The position numbers and the translations under genes are program-made. Positions 15,054-22,481 of a stretch of DNA of 43,972 nt are shown here, piece by piece. Origin of the DNA: Acidobacteriota bacterium (GTDB taxonomy: Bacteria > Acidobacteriota > Blastocatellia > RBC074); assembly GCA_018268995.1 (NCBI GenBank), contig JAFDVL010000099.1:1-43972 (forward strand). The letters run 5' to 3'. The notes under the pieces were generated by a model, which was not told where the DNA came from, ran no database searches, and saw only the letters and a program-made list of their open reading frames with translations. Numbering within the stretch: the stretch's first letter is position 1; the number at the start of each line of letters is the position of its first letter.

Positions 15054-16157
15054 TCACTTTGCACGAAACGGATAAGAGAACTGCGCCAGAAATCCTTTTG
15101 GATAGTTCGGCATATTCACACCATACTCTTTCGGGAACTCATCGCCCGGCAGGTAAAACGTGCCAAACATCCGATCAATGAACGAGAAGAACACCGCATA
15201 GTTTTTGTTGTACGCAGCGGGGTCGGACGTGTGATGCCAATGGTGAAATTGCGGCGTTGAAATGATGTACTTCAGCCAGCCGAACTTCCAATTCACATTT
15301 GCGTGAATGAAGACCGCATGAAACGAAATCACGACGATATAGATCGCAAAGGCGGCAGGCGTGATGCCCAGTAAATACACAGGGATGAATGATACGGCGC
15401 GCGTGACAAACATATCTATGAAATGCGTGCGCGATCCAGCCAACCAATCCATTGCAACGGTCGAATGATGAATCGAATGAAATATCCATAATCGTTCGAC
15501 TTCGTGGAACAGGCGATGTGACCAGTATTGAAAGACATCACTGCAAAAAAGGGCGAGAAGGAATTGCACAAGGAGAGGTAACGATTGGACTTTCGCCTGA
15601 AATCCTTTCAAGCCCAAATTGCCAAACAGAATGGTTGCGGGCGCTTGTGCAATGATGCCGAAGACCTGCACAAACAAATGGCTAATGACGAAATACGTGA
15701 AATCTGTTTTCCATTCGCCGTGCAACGTGTATTGCTGCACTTTTTGCGGGAACAACACTTCAATCGGAATAAAAATCACGGCAAGCAAGACCAAATCCAA
15801 CACGAGCCAATCCAGCCCAATCGGAAATGGCGTTTCATGCACTGCGCCCGCCTGCACATTCCATCCGCCAAGCATTATCGCTGCCGCAGAAAATAAAATG
15901 CCTGTGACCGCTAACCGCTTTTGCCGATTCAGCAAAAAGCTGATCAGGCCGAGGATAAAGGACGCAATCAATAACACCATCAGAATGATCCGCAATATCT
16001 CAACGGGATAAGCTTTGCGCAAATCCGGTGTCGTCAGGTAAGACGGAAACATGAAACACAACACGGCGATGAATGAGAGGACGCCGAAAAAGACCGAGAG
16101 ATAGCCGCTGATCCAACCTTGACCAAAGGTTTTTGCAAAATCTTCTTTGACGGGCAT
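15054..16157 (-). CDS. Membrane sterol desaturase / fatty-acid hydroxylase family protein (second of two), extended N-terminus
   Basis: The protein has 367 residues. About 120 N-terminal residues contain four hydrophobic helices absent from the shorter neighbour. The hydroxylase domain then has the histidine clusters HRLFH, HSIHH and HHWHH, the presumed di-iron ligands. A further membrane pair (about 260-300) precedes the last cluster. ATG 16157 follows AAGGAG seven bases away. A longer frame back to 16250 is spurious because it reads through the inverted repeat. It lies 146 bases upstream of the related gene at 14038-14907, so both may act in one membrane-lipid modification route; this is inference from adjacency. 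Confidence 0.86.
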   Translation of the reverse strand: MPVKEDFAKTFGQGWISGYLSVFFGVLSFIAVLCFMFPSYLTTPDLRKAYPVEILRIILMVLLIASFILGLISFLLNRQKRLAVTGILFSAAAIMLGGWNVQAGAVHETPFPIGLDWLVLDLVLLAVIFIPIEVLFPQKVQQYTLHGEWKTDFTYFVISHLFVQVFGIIAQAPATILFGNLGLKGFQAKVQSLPLLVQFLLALFCSDVFQYWSHRLFHEVERLWIFHSIHHSTVAMDWLAGSRTHFIDMFVTRAVSFIPVYLLGITPAAFAIYIVVISFHAVFIHANVNWKFGWLKYIISTPQFHHWHHTSDPAAYNKNYAVFFSFIDRMFGTFYLPGDEFPKEYGVNMPNYPKGFLAQFSYPFRAK

Positions 16158-16168
16158 GAGGAACTCCT

Positions 16169-16266
16169 TGGGTGCGCACGCATCCTGCGTGCAAGTTATA
16201 CGGGAAAACCATTTCAAGTGAATGATGACGGCAGGTAGTTTAGCACGCAAGATGCGCGCGTACCCA
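16169..16266. repeat. REP-like double hairpin, family B copy 2
   Basis: The arm at 16169-16192 begins TGGGTGCGCACGCATCC. The arm at 16243-16266 is complementary at 21 of 24 positions. Each arm forms its own small hairpin (GCACGCA-TCC-TGCGTGC). It lies between divergently transcribed genes and reaches to 12 bases from the start codon at 16157, so it includes the leader region of that gene. Confidence 0.8.
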
Positions 16267-16351
16267 GATCGTTCAGCGCGTTATTGCCAATCCCCCGCCA
16301 TTCGATTTATTGTAGCCAGCGCAATTCCTATCAACCCTATCTGGAGGAAAA

Positions 16352-17272
16352 ATGAACCGACGAGATTTTATTGCCACGGGTCTCACCGCGACAGCGGCGA
16401 CGACACGACACGACATCAACCTGAGCGCCACAACACCCGCACCAAAACACAATTTCAAACTGAACTATGCCCCGCATTTTGGCATGTTCAAGAACCACAC
16501 AGGCGACGACTTGCTGACGCAATTGCAGTTTTTCAAAGAGCAGGGATTCAACGCCATCGAAGACAACGGCATGCCACAACGTCCTGTCGCAGATCAGGAA
16601 AAAATTGGCCGTGGACTGGCTGATCTGAAAATGACAATGGGCGTTTTTGTAGCGCATAAGGATTTCGATAAACCGACCTTCGCCATCACGACCTGGAAGC
16701 CGGATATGCGCGAACCGATTCTAAAAGAAATCCGCGAGGCGGTCGAAATCGCCAAACGCTGCAACGCGAAATGGTGTACGGTCGTGCCCGGTTGTCACGA
16801 TGAACGCCTAGATTGGGATTATCAAACCGCGAGTGTGATTGATATGTTTCGTCGCTGTGCTGAAATCTGCGAAAAAGCAGGCTTGATTATGGTGATGGAA
16901 CCGCTCAACACACGGCGCGATCATCCCAAGCTTTTCCTGAATCGGATTTCGCAAGGATATATGATCTGTCGCGCGGTCAACTCGCCTTCGGTCAAGATTC
17001 TCTATGATATGTATCATCAGCAAATCACCGAAGGAAACATCATCCCGAACATTGATCTGGGCTGGGATGAGGTGGCGTATTTCCAGGCGGGCGACAATCC
17101 CGGACGCAAGGAGCCGACAACCGGTGAAATGAACTATCGCAATATTTTCAAGCACATTCACAGCAAAGGCTTCAAAGGCGTCGTCGGAATGGAACACGGC
17201 GTCAAAGATGCGCGCACCAAAGAAGGCGAAGTGGCCTGCATTGATGCGTATGCGTGGTGTGATAATTTTTGA
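16352..17272 (+). CDS. Exported TIM-barrel sugar isomerase (hydroxypyruvate isomerase-like)
   Basis: A 306-residue protein of the xylose-isomerase-like TIM-barrel superfamily, closest in pattern to hydroxypyruvate isomerases that carry a Tat signal. The N-terminus MNRRDFIATG shows a twin arginine, but the hydrophobic part (about residues 6-17) is unusually short and is followed at once by charged residues, so export is uncertain. Barrel active-site residues are visible: the glutamate in VMEPLN, the aspartate and histidine in YDMYHQQ, and the late glutamate in VGMEHG. The ATG follows GGAGG. It precedes a lipoprotein oxidoreductase and a sulfatase on the same strand, which suggests use of sugars released outside the cytoplasm. 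Confidence 0.82.
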   Translation: MNRRDFIATGLTATAATTRHDINLSATTPAPKHNFKLNYAPHFGMFKNHTGDDLLTQLQFFKEQGFNAIEDNGMPQRPVADQEKIGRGLADLKMTMGVFVAHKDFDKPTFAITTWKPDMREPILKEIREAVEIAKRCNAKWCTVVPGCHDERLDWDYQTASVIDMFRRCAEICEKAGLIMVMEPLNTRRDHPKLFLNRISQGYMICRAVNSPSVKILYDMYHQQITEGNIIPNIDLGWDEVAYFQAGDNPGRKEPTTGEMNYRNIFKHIHSKGFKGVVGMEHGVKDARTKEGEVACIDAYAWCDNF

Positions 17273-17285
17273 TTCAATTTTTCTT

Positions 17286-17362
17286 CCACGAAGCGACACG
17301 AAGATTCACTAAGCAAGTTACAAAACAGAAACTACTTCGTGCTCCTTCGTGTTGCTTCGTGG
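17286..17362. repeat. Short palindromic repeat related to family A
   Basis: CCACGAAGCGACACGAAG (17286-17303) faces its complement at 17345-17362 with a single mismatch that would still pair as G-U in RNA. The pattern CCACGAA-x-x-ACACGAA resembles the outer arms of the 162-bp repeats. It fills the gap between two plus-strand genes and ends 33 bases before the next start codon. Confidence 0.75.
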
Positions 17363-17394
17363 ATAATTAGCAACTTCCCTTTTGAGATTCTTCG

Positions 17395-18807
17395 ATGAAA
17401 ACCAAAGTAATTTTTCTCGCCCTGAGTTTTGGGTTGTGCTTGCTCGCGGCCTGCGCTTCACAGCCTGACGCAACGAAACCTGCAATGACTGATTCCAAAT
17501 CTGCCACTACTGCCAAATACAAGTTGATGACGCTGAATCCCGGCCACTTCCACGCGGCGCTGGTGCAGAAATCCATGAATGAGCTGGTGTCGCCCACCGT
17601 CAATGTTTACGCACCTGATGGCTTTGATTTGAACGAACATCTGAAACGCATCGAAAGCTACAACACCCGTGCCAGCAATCCGACGAAGTGGGAAACAAAA
17701 GTCTACAAGGGCACCGACGCGCTTGAAAAAATGCTGAGCGAAAAGCCCGGCAATGTTGTCGTCCTTGCAGGCAACAACCAGCATAAAATTGAGTACATCA
17801 AGAAAAGCGTTGACGCCGGATTGAATGTTCTGTCTGACAAGCCGATGGCCATTGACGAGGCAGGATATGAAACCTTAAAAGCCGCGTTTGAATCAGCGAA
17901 GGCCAAAAATGTGTTGCTCTACGACATTATGACTGAGCGGTACGAAATCACGACAATGCTCCAAAAGGAATTGGCCAACGCGTCTGCATTGTTTGGTGAA
18001 CTGCAAAAAGGCACACCGGATGATCCTTCGGTCACAAAAATCAGCGTGCATCACCTTTATAAAATCGTGTCGGACAAACCGCTTGTGCGTCCTGCGTGGT
18101 TTTACGATACAGCGCAACAAGGCGAAGGGATTGTGGATGTGACGACACACCTGGTGGATTTGATCTTCTGGGAATGCTTTCCCGATCAGACGATGGCGCT
18201 GACAGATTTAGAATTGCTCAAAGCCCGACGTTGGACGACAAGCGTGAGCAAAGAACAATTCTCGAAGTCCACCAACACGCCCGAATTTCCTGATTACTTG
18301 AAATCCAAGCTCGATCCGAAAGGTAATTTGCAGTTGTACTCCAACGGCGAGTTCACCTTCAAAACCAAAGGCGTCCATTCCAAAGTATCGGTCGTTTGGA
18401 ATTACGAAGCGCCCACAGGTACTGGCGACACGCATTTTTCAGTGATGAAAGGATCGAAGGCAATTGTCACAATCAAGCAAGGCAAAGAAGAAAACTTTAA
18501 GCCGGAATTGTATGTGACGCCCACAAACGCGAAAGACAAAGCCGCCGTTGGCGAAGAGTTGAAAAAGACAGTTGAAGCGTTGCAAGCCAAGTACAAAGGC
18601 ATCGCCCTCAAAGACACAAAAGACGGATGGCAAGTCACGATCCCCGAAACATTCCGCGATGGCCACGAAGCGCATTTCTCAATGGTGGCAAGCAAATACT
18701 TCAAGTTTTTGGAAGCAGGCAAACTCCCTGATTGGGAAGTGCCGAATATGCTGGCGAAGTATTATGTGACTACGCAGGCATTGAAGTTAGCGATGAAATC
18801 AAAATAA
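17395..18807 (+). CDS. Lipoprotein Gfo/Idh/MocA-like oxidoreductase
   Basis: The 470 residues start with a lipoprotein signal; the lipobox LLAAC puts the lipidated cysteine at about residue 20. The rest resembles the Gfo/Idh/MocA NAD(P)-dependent sugar dehydrogenase fold. It has a Rossmann-like N-terminal half, the substrate-region motif SDKPMAI (the family's EKP motif with Asp for Glu), and a C-terminal beta domain with YDIMTERYE and VDVTTHLVDLI. The first Rossmann turn reads LNPGHFHAAL and lacks the usual GxGxxG, so cofactor binding is doubtful or altered. A lipid anchor outside the cytoplasm is odd for a nicotinamide enzyme; a tightly bound cofactor or a non-redox role is possible. The neighbours are an exported isomerase and a sulfatase. 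Confidence 0.78.
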   Translation: MKTKVIFLALSFGLCLLAACASQPDATKPAMTDSKSATTAKYKLMTLNPGHFHAALVQKSMNELVSPTVNVYAPDGFDLNEHLKRIESYNTRASNPTKWETKVYKGTDALEKMLSEKPGNVVVLAGNNQHKIEYIKKSVDAGLNVLSDKPMAIDEAGYETLKAAFESAKAKNVLLYDIMTERYEITTMLQKELANASALFGELQKGTPDDPSVTKISVHHLYKIVSDKPLVRPAWFYDTAQQGEGIVDVTTHLVDLIFWECFPDQTMALTDLELLKARRWTTSVSKEQFSKSTNTPEFPDYLKSKLDPKGNLQLYSNGEFTFKTKGVHSKVSVVWNYEAPTGTGDTHFSVMKGSKAIVTIKQGKEENFKPELYVTPTNAKDKAAVGEELKKTVEALQAKYKGIALKDTKDGWQVTIPETFRDGHEAHFSMVASKYFKFLEAGKLPDWEVPNMLAKYYVTTQALKLAMKSK

Positions 18808-18812
18808 CGCGA

Positions 18813-18962
18813 AGCCCCTGGGAGCGCAGGCATCCTTGCCTGCTATTTGCGAGCGATCCAATGCAAACTAGCTATGTTCAGAATCAAATGATCTCATTGG
18901 ATTACAAACGAGCGATCTTGAAAGCGCTCGTAGCAGGCAAGGATGCCTGCGCTCCCAGGGCT
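18813..18962. repeat. REP-like double hairpin, family B copy 3
   Basis: The arms 18816-18844 and 18932-18960 are a perfect 29-bp inverted repeat beginning CCCTGGGAGCGCAGGC. Each arm is also a hairpin (GCAGGCA-TCCT-TGCCTGC). A second inner pair, ATCCAATG (18856-18863) with CATTGGAT (18895-18902), extends the cruciform. It occupies nearly the whole gap between the oxidoreductase and sulfatase genes and ends 17 bases before the sulfatase start. Confidence 0.9.
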
Positions 18963-18979
18963 ACGCGTCGAAAAACTTT

Positions 18980-20380
18980 ATGAAAAAAGTAATTTATTTA
19001 CTGCTTGTGCTTCTGCTGTTCTCAGTTGCAGTCATTGCACAGCGCAAACCGAATGTCTTGTTTATCTCGTCCGATGATCTCAACAACGATCTTGGTTGCT
19101 ACGGACATCCGCTCGTCAAATCGCCGAACATTGATCGGCTGGCAAAACGGGGCGTCAAGTTTGACCGCGCGTACAATCAGTTTCCGCTCTGCTCACCAAG
19201 CCGTTCGTCAATGATGACAGGGCTTCGGCCTGACACAACAAAGGTGTACGACCTGCAAAAGCACTTCCGCGAAACGCTGCCCGATGTCGTGACAATGGCG
19301 CAGTTGTTTCAGAAAAACGGCTACGTTGCCGCGCGTGTCGGCAAAATTTATCACTATGGCAATCCGGGGCAAATCGGGACGGACGGATTGGATGATGCGC
19401 CGTCGTGGGATGTGCGTGTGAATCCGCGTGGTGTGGACAAGGATGAAGAAAAAGTCCTAACGAACCTAACGCCAAAACGCGGACTCGGTGCGTCCCTTTC
19501 GTTCTACGCTTCGCCCGCGCCAGACGAAGAACATACGGACGGCAAAGTCGCGCTGGAAACGATCAAGCTGCTCGAACAAAACAAGGACAAACCGTTTTTC
19601 ATCGCGGCAGGCTTTTATCGCCCGCATTGCCCATACATCGCGCCGAAAAAATATTTCGACCTCTACCCGCTCGAAAAAATCAAAGCCGCTGAGGATGTGC
19701 CGGGCGAGCGTGAACGATTGTTGCCCGCCGCGTTGCAATCACAAGATTGGCATTTCGGCGTGGATGAATTGGGGCAGCGTCAATCCATTCAGGCGTATTA
19801 CGCTTCGATCAGTTTTATGGACGCACAGGTCGGTAAGCTTTTGGACGCGCTGGATCGGTTGGGCTTGACGGAAAATACCATCGTCGTGTTTTGGAGCGAT
19901 CACGGCTACTTACTTGGGCAACACGGCCAATGGATGAAACAATCGCTGTTTGAAGGCTCCGCGCGCACGCCAATGATTTTCGCCGGGCCGGGCGTGACTG
20001 CCAAAGGTAAGGCCTCAGGCCGCACGGTTGAAGCCCTGGACTTTTATCCGACGCTCGCCGACTTATGCGGCTTGCGCGGTGCGCCGACGAATCTGGCAGG
20101 CAAGAGCTTACGTCCCTTACTGACGAGTCCGAATGCGAAATGGGACAAGCCCGCGATCACACAACAACGACGTGGCAATGCACAGAATGGATTCTTTATG
20201 GGCTACAGCGTTCGCAACGAACGTTATCGTTACACCGAATGGGACGAGGGCCGGAAAGGCGTGGAGTTGTATGATTATCAAGTTGATCCGAACGAATTGA
20301 AGAACTTCGCTAATGATCCAAAGTACATGAAGATTGTTGCGCAGATGAAAGCGCTGCTGTTGGCGGAGCGTGCAAAGTAG
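18980..20380 (+). CDS. Exported sulfatase, iduronate-2-sulfatase-like
   Basis: Hydrolyses sulfate esters, probably of sulfated polysaccharides, in the periplasm or outside. The 466 residues begin with a signal peptide (about 1-20, KKVIYLLLVLLLFSVAVIA). The calcium-binding aspartates D32-D33 lie in ISSDDLN. The sulfatase signature C71-S-P-S-R75 provides the cysteine converted to formylglycine. Later motifs are WSDHGYLLGQHGQWMKQ and the GP-rich RTPMIFAGPGV segment. The pattern and length match the iduronate-2-sulfatase group frequent in planctomycetes and acidobacteria. No formylglycine-generating enzyme is encoded in the window. It follows the lipoprotein oxidoreductase and is 23 bases before the DUF433 gene. 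Confidence 0.9.
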   Translation: MKKVIYLLLVLLLFSVAVIAQRKPNVLFISSDDLNNDLGCYGHPLVKSPNIDRLAKRGVKFDRAYNQFPLCSPSRSSMMTGLRPDTTKVYDLQKHFRETLPDVVTMAQLFQKNGYVAARVGKIYHYGNPGQIGTDGLDDAPSWDVRVNPRGVDKDEEKVLTNLTPKRGLGASLSFYASPAPDEEHTDGKVALETIKLLEQNKDKPFFIAAGFYRPHCPYIAPKKYFDLYPLEKIKAAEDVPGERERLLPAALQSQDWHFGVDELGQRQSIQAYYASISFMDAQVGKLLDALDRLGLTENTIVVFWSDHGYLLGQHGQWMKQSLFEGSARTPMIFAGPGVTAKGKASGRTVEALDFYPTLADLCGLRGAPTNLAGKSLRPLLTSPNAKWDKPAITQQRRGNAQNGFFMGYSVRNERYRYTEWDEGRKGVELYDYQVDPNELKNFANDPKYMKIVAQMKALLLAERAK

Positions 20381-20403
20381 TATGATGCAGGCGGAGTTTT
20401 CGT

Positions 20404-20721
20404 ATGATTGAGAATTACATCGAACAACGTGATGGTGGCTATTGGATCACGGGGACGCGTGTCTCGCTGGATTCACTTGTCTATCGTTGGCGCGAAGGTC
20501 TTTCGCCGGAAACGATTCGCGAATGTTTTCCAGTGCTGAGTTTGAAGCAGGTGTACGCAGCGATTTTTTTCTATCTCGACCAACAACCCACGATTGATGA
20601 ATATCTGAAGCAAGCGGAACGATCCGAAACAGAAATGGCCGATCAGTTGCGCAATCAATATCCAGCAATTCACAAACGAACCGACGAAATCATGCAGGCA
20701 GTATCTACGCCGCAGCCATGA
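20404..20721 (+). CDS. DUF433 antitoxin-like protein
   Basis: A 105-residue protein of the DUF433 family (VapB-like helix-turn-helix antitoxins). It has the typical start YIEQRDGGYWITGTRVSLDS, followed by the helix-turn-helix-like LSPETIRECFPVLSLKQVYAAI. Family members are usually encoded just before a PIN-like DUF5615 toxin, and that is the arrangement here with an ATGA overlap at 20718-20721. It would bind and neutralise the partner and perhaps repress its own promoter. The C-terminal half (about 65-105) is charged and probably holds the toxin-binding part. Confidence 0.85.
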   Translation: MIENYIEQRDGGYWITGTRVSLDSLVYRWREGLSPETIRECFPVLSLKQVYAAIFFYLDQQPTIDEYLKQAERSETEMADQLRNQYPAIHKRTDEIMQAVSTPQP

Positions 20722-21002
20722 AAATAAAATATCAAGCAGACAATGATCTGGATGAAAGAATTGTGCGTGCGGTGATGCGATTGAATTCGCAGATTGATTT
20801 TCAAACTGCCTCTGTACTTGGATTGCATGGAGTTCCTGACCCGGAAGTGCTGCGAATGGCAGCGGCAGAAGGTCGGATGTTGGTGTCGCACGATTTGAAA
20901 ACAATGCCATATCACTTTGCAGAGTTTATTGCCCAGCAGGATTCGCCGGGCGTGTTTCTGATTTCCCCCAAACAAACCATCAGCGAAGCGGCGGACTGGT
21001 GA
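20718..21002 (+). CDS. DUF5615 PIN-like toxin, cut short by an in-frame TGA
   Basis: The 94 residues resemble the PIN-like DUF5615 proteins that partner DUF433. Acidic residues expected in the nuclease site are present (ADNDLD near the N-terminus and SHDLKT near residue 60). The frame stops at TGA 21000-21002, but translation of the same frame beyond it gives HLIWEASEAEEYVNSIRRIP followed by TAA at 21063-21065. That is the kind of C-terminal helix full-length family members have. So the gene has probably suffered a nonsense change, making it a slightly truncated or inactive toxin of 94 instead of about 115 residues. A sequencing error is the main alternative. It is translationally coupled to the DUF433 gene. 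Confidence 0.78.
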   Translation: MKIKYQADNDLDERIVRAVMRLNSQIDFQTASVLGLHGVPDPEVLRMAAAEGRMLVSHDLKTMPYHFAEFIAQQDSPGVFLISPKQTISEAADW

Positions 21003-21081
21003 CACCTGATCTGGGAAGCCAGTGAAGCGGAAGAATATGTGAACTCAATCCGTCGCATTCCTTAACTCGAATTGATTTATT

Positions 21082-22458
21082 ATGACCACTTCCCTTTATT
21101 CCAACCTCAACAACTATATCAACAACATTCGCCCGGAATTTGAAGAAAAACTCGCCACGCTCGTCAACATTCCGAGCATCAGCATGGACCCGGAACGCAA
21201 AGGCGATATTCAACGCTGCGCCGATACAGCAGTCGAATTTCTCAAGGGCATCGGAGCCAAAGCCGAAGCCATCCCAACCAAAGGCAATCCTGTTGTTGTC
21301 GGTGAAATCATCACTGATCCAAACAATCCGACGGTGGCGATTTACAACCACATGGACGTACAGCCCGCCGACGCTTCGGAATGGAACAAAGCGCCGTTCA
21401 CATTCGACAAGGTCGGCGACCGCTACGAAGGACGTGGCACGACAGACGACAAAGGGCCGGGTCTGACGGCGATGTTTGCGACGAAATACGCTATCGAAAA
21501 CGGCGTACCGATCAATGTAAAATTCATCTGGGAACTGGAAGAAGAAATCGGTTCGCCGAATTTTGAAAGCTTTGTCAAAGCCAATAAACAAAGGCTCAAA
21601 ACCGATTCTGTGCTGGTGTCCGATACCATCTGGATTGCACGCGGCAAACCAGCAGTGCCCTACGGATTGCGCGGGTTGCAGGCAATCACGCTTACCCTTG
21701 AAACGCATACTAAAGATGTGCATTCAGGGCTGGTCGGCGGCGCGGCACGCAACCCGATTGGCGAGCTTTGCGATGTGATTGCAAAGTGTTATGACGCGAA
21801 CACAGGCAAGGTGAAGATCAAAGGATTTTACGACGACGTGCGGAAAGCGACGAAGGCGGAAATCGCCAGCTTCGTGAATTCCGGCTTCACGAGCAAAGGC
21901 TTCAAAAAAGCCCACGAAATCAAATCACTGCGCCCGAATTTGAAAGACGAAGGCGATGTGTTGCAGGCGATCATGTCTATGCCGACGTTTGAATTGCATG
22001 GCATTGTCGGAGGCTACAGCGGCCCTGGCGTCAAGACGATTGTGCCGCACAAAGCCGAAGCGAAGATCTCAATGCGGCTGGTGCCGAATCAAAGCCCGGC
22101 GAAAATTCTCAAGCTCGTCAAAGATTTCGTGAAACAAATCAATCCTGACGTCAAGGTCAATGCTGAACACGCCTTGCAACCGTTCCTCGGCGATTTCACC
22201 GGGCCATATGCCGATGCAGGACGGGCGGCGATGAAATTTGCTTTTGGCAAGGAACCCGCGTTCACACGCGAAGGTGGCTCCATTGGTGCGGTCGTCACGA
22301 TGCAAAATCATCTGAAATGCCCGATTACTTTTTTGGGACTGAGTCTGCCCGAACACGGCTACCACGCGAAAAATGAAAATTACGATTGGGGCCAGACTGC
22401 GGGCGGGATTAAAATGTTCACGAAGTATTTTGAGGAAATTGCGCGCCTGAAAAAATAG
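21082..22458 (+). CDS. M20-family dipeptidase/metallopeptidase
   Basis: A 458-residue zinc peptidase of clan MH, family M20. Metal ligands and catalytic residues are visible in order: the His-Asp pair in NHMDVQPA, the aspartate in RGTTDDKG, the catalytic and metal glutamates in ELEEEIGS, and the terminal histidine in PEHGYHAKNE. The dimerisation domain lies at about 200-320 with VHSGLVGG. There is no signal peptide, so it probably cleaves dipeptides or short peptides in the cytoplasm. That fits the exported M28 and S41-type peptidases downstream. The next gene, a membrane regulator, begins 24 bases later. Confidence 0.9.
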   Translation: MTTSLYSNLNNYINNIRPEFEEKLATLVNIPSISMDPERKGDIQRCADTAVEFLKGIGAKAEAIPTKGNPVVVGEIITDPNNPTVAIYNHMDVQPADASEWNKAPFTFDKVGDRYEGRGTTDDKGPGLTAMFATKYAIENGVPINVKFIWELEEEIGSPNFESFVKANKQRLKTDSVLVSDTIWIARGKPAVPYGLRGLQAITLTLETHTKDVHSGLVGGAARNPIGELCDVIAKCYDANTGKVKIKGFYDDVRKATKAEIASFVNSGFTSKGFKKAHEIKSLRPNLKDEGDVLQAIMSMPTFELHGIVGGYSGPGVKTIVPHKAEAKISMRLVPNQSPAKILKLVKDFVKQINPDVKVNAEHALQPFLGDFTGPYADAGRAAMKFAFGKEPAFTREGGSIGAVVTMQNHLKCPITFLGLSLPEHGYHAKNENYDWGQTAGGIKMFTKYFEEIARLKK

Positions 22459-22481
22459 CCCTGATCGTTCTCGCAGTATCT

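Noticed and set aside
8676..18962. Possible CRISPR array from clustered short repeats
   Set aside because: The repeats are inverted, differ in sequence and lie one per gene gap. There is no regular repeat-spacer alternation and no cas gene.
18732..18983. 83-codon plus-strand frame across the oxidoreductase/sulfatase gap
   Set aside because: Most of it is the REP-like repeat read as protein (WERRHPCL and KDACAP), which is typical of repeat-derived false genes.
20980..21723. Minus-strand frame of 247 codons
   Set aside because: It lies antisense over the M20 peptidase gene, whose metal-binding motifs are intact, and shows no domain of its own.
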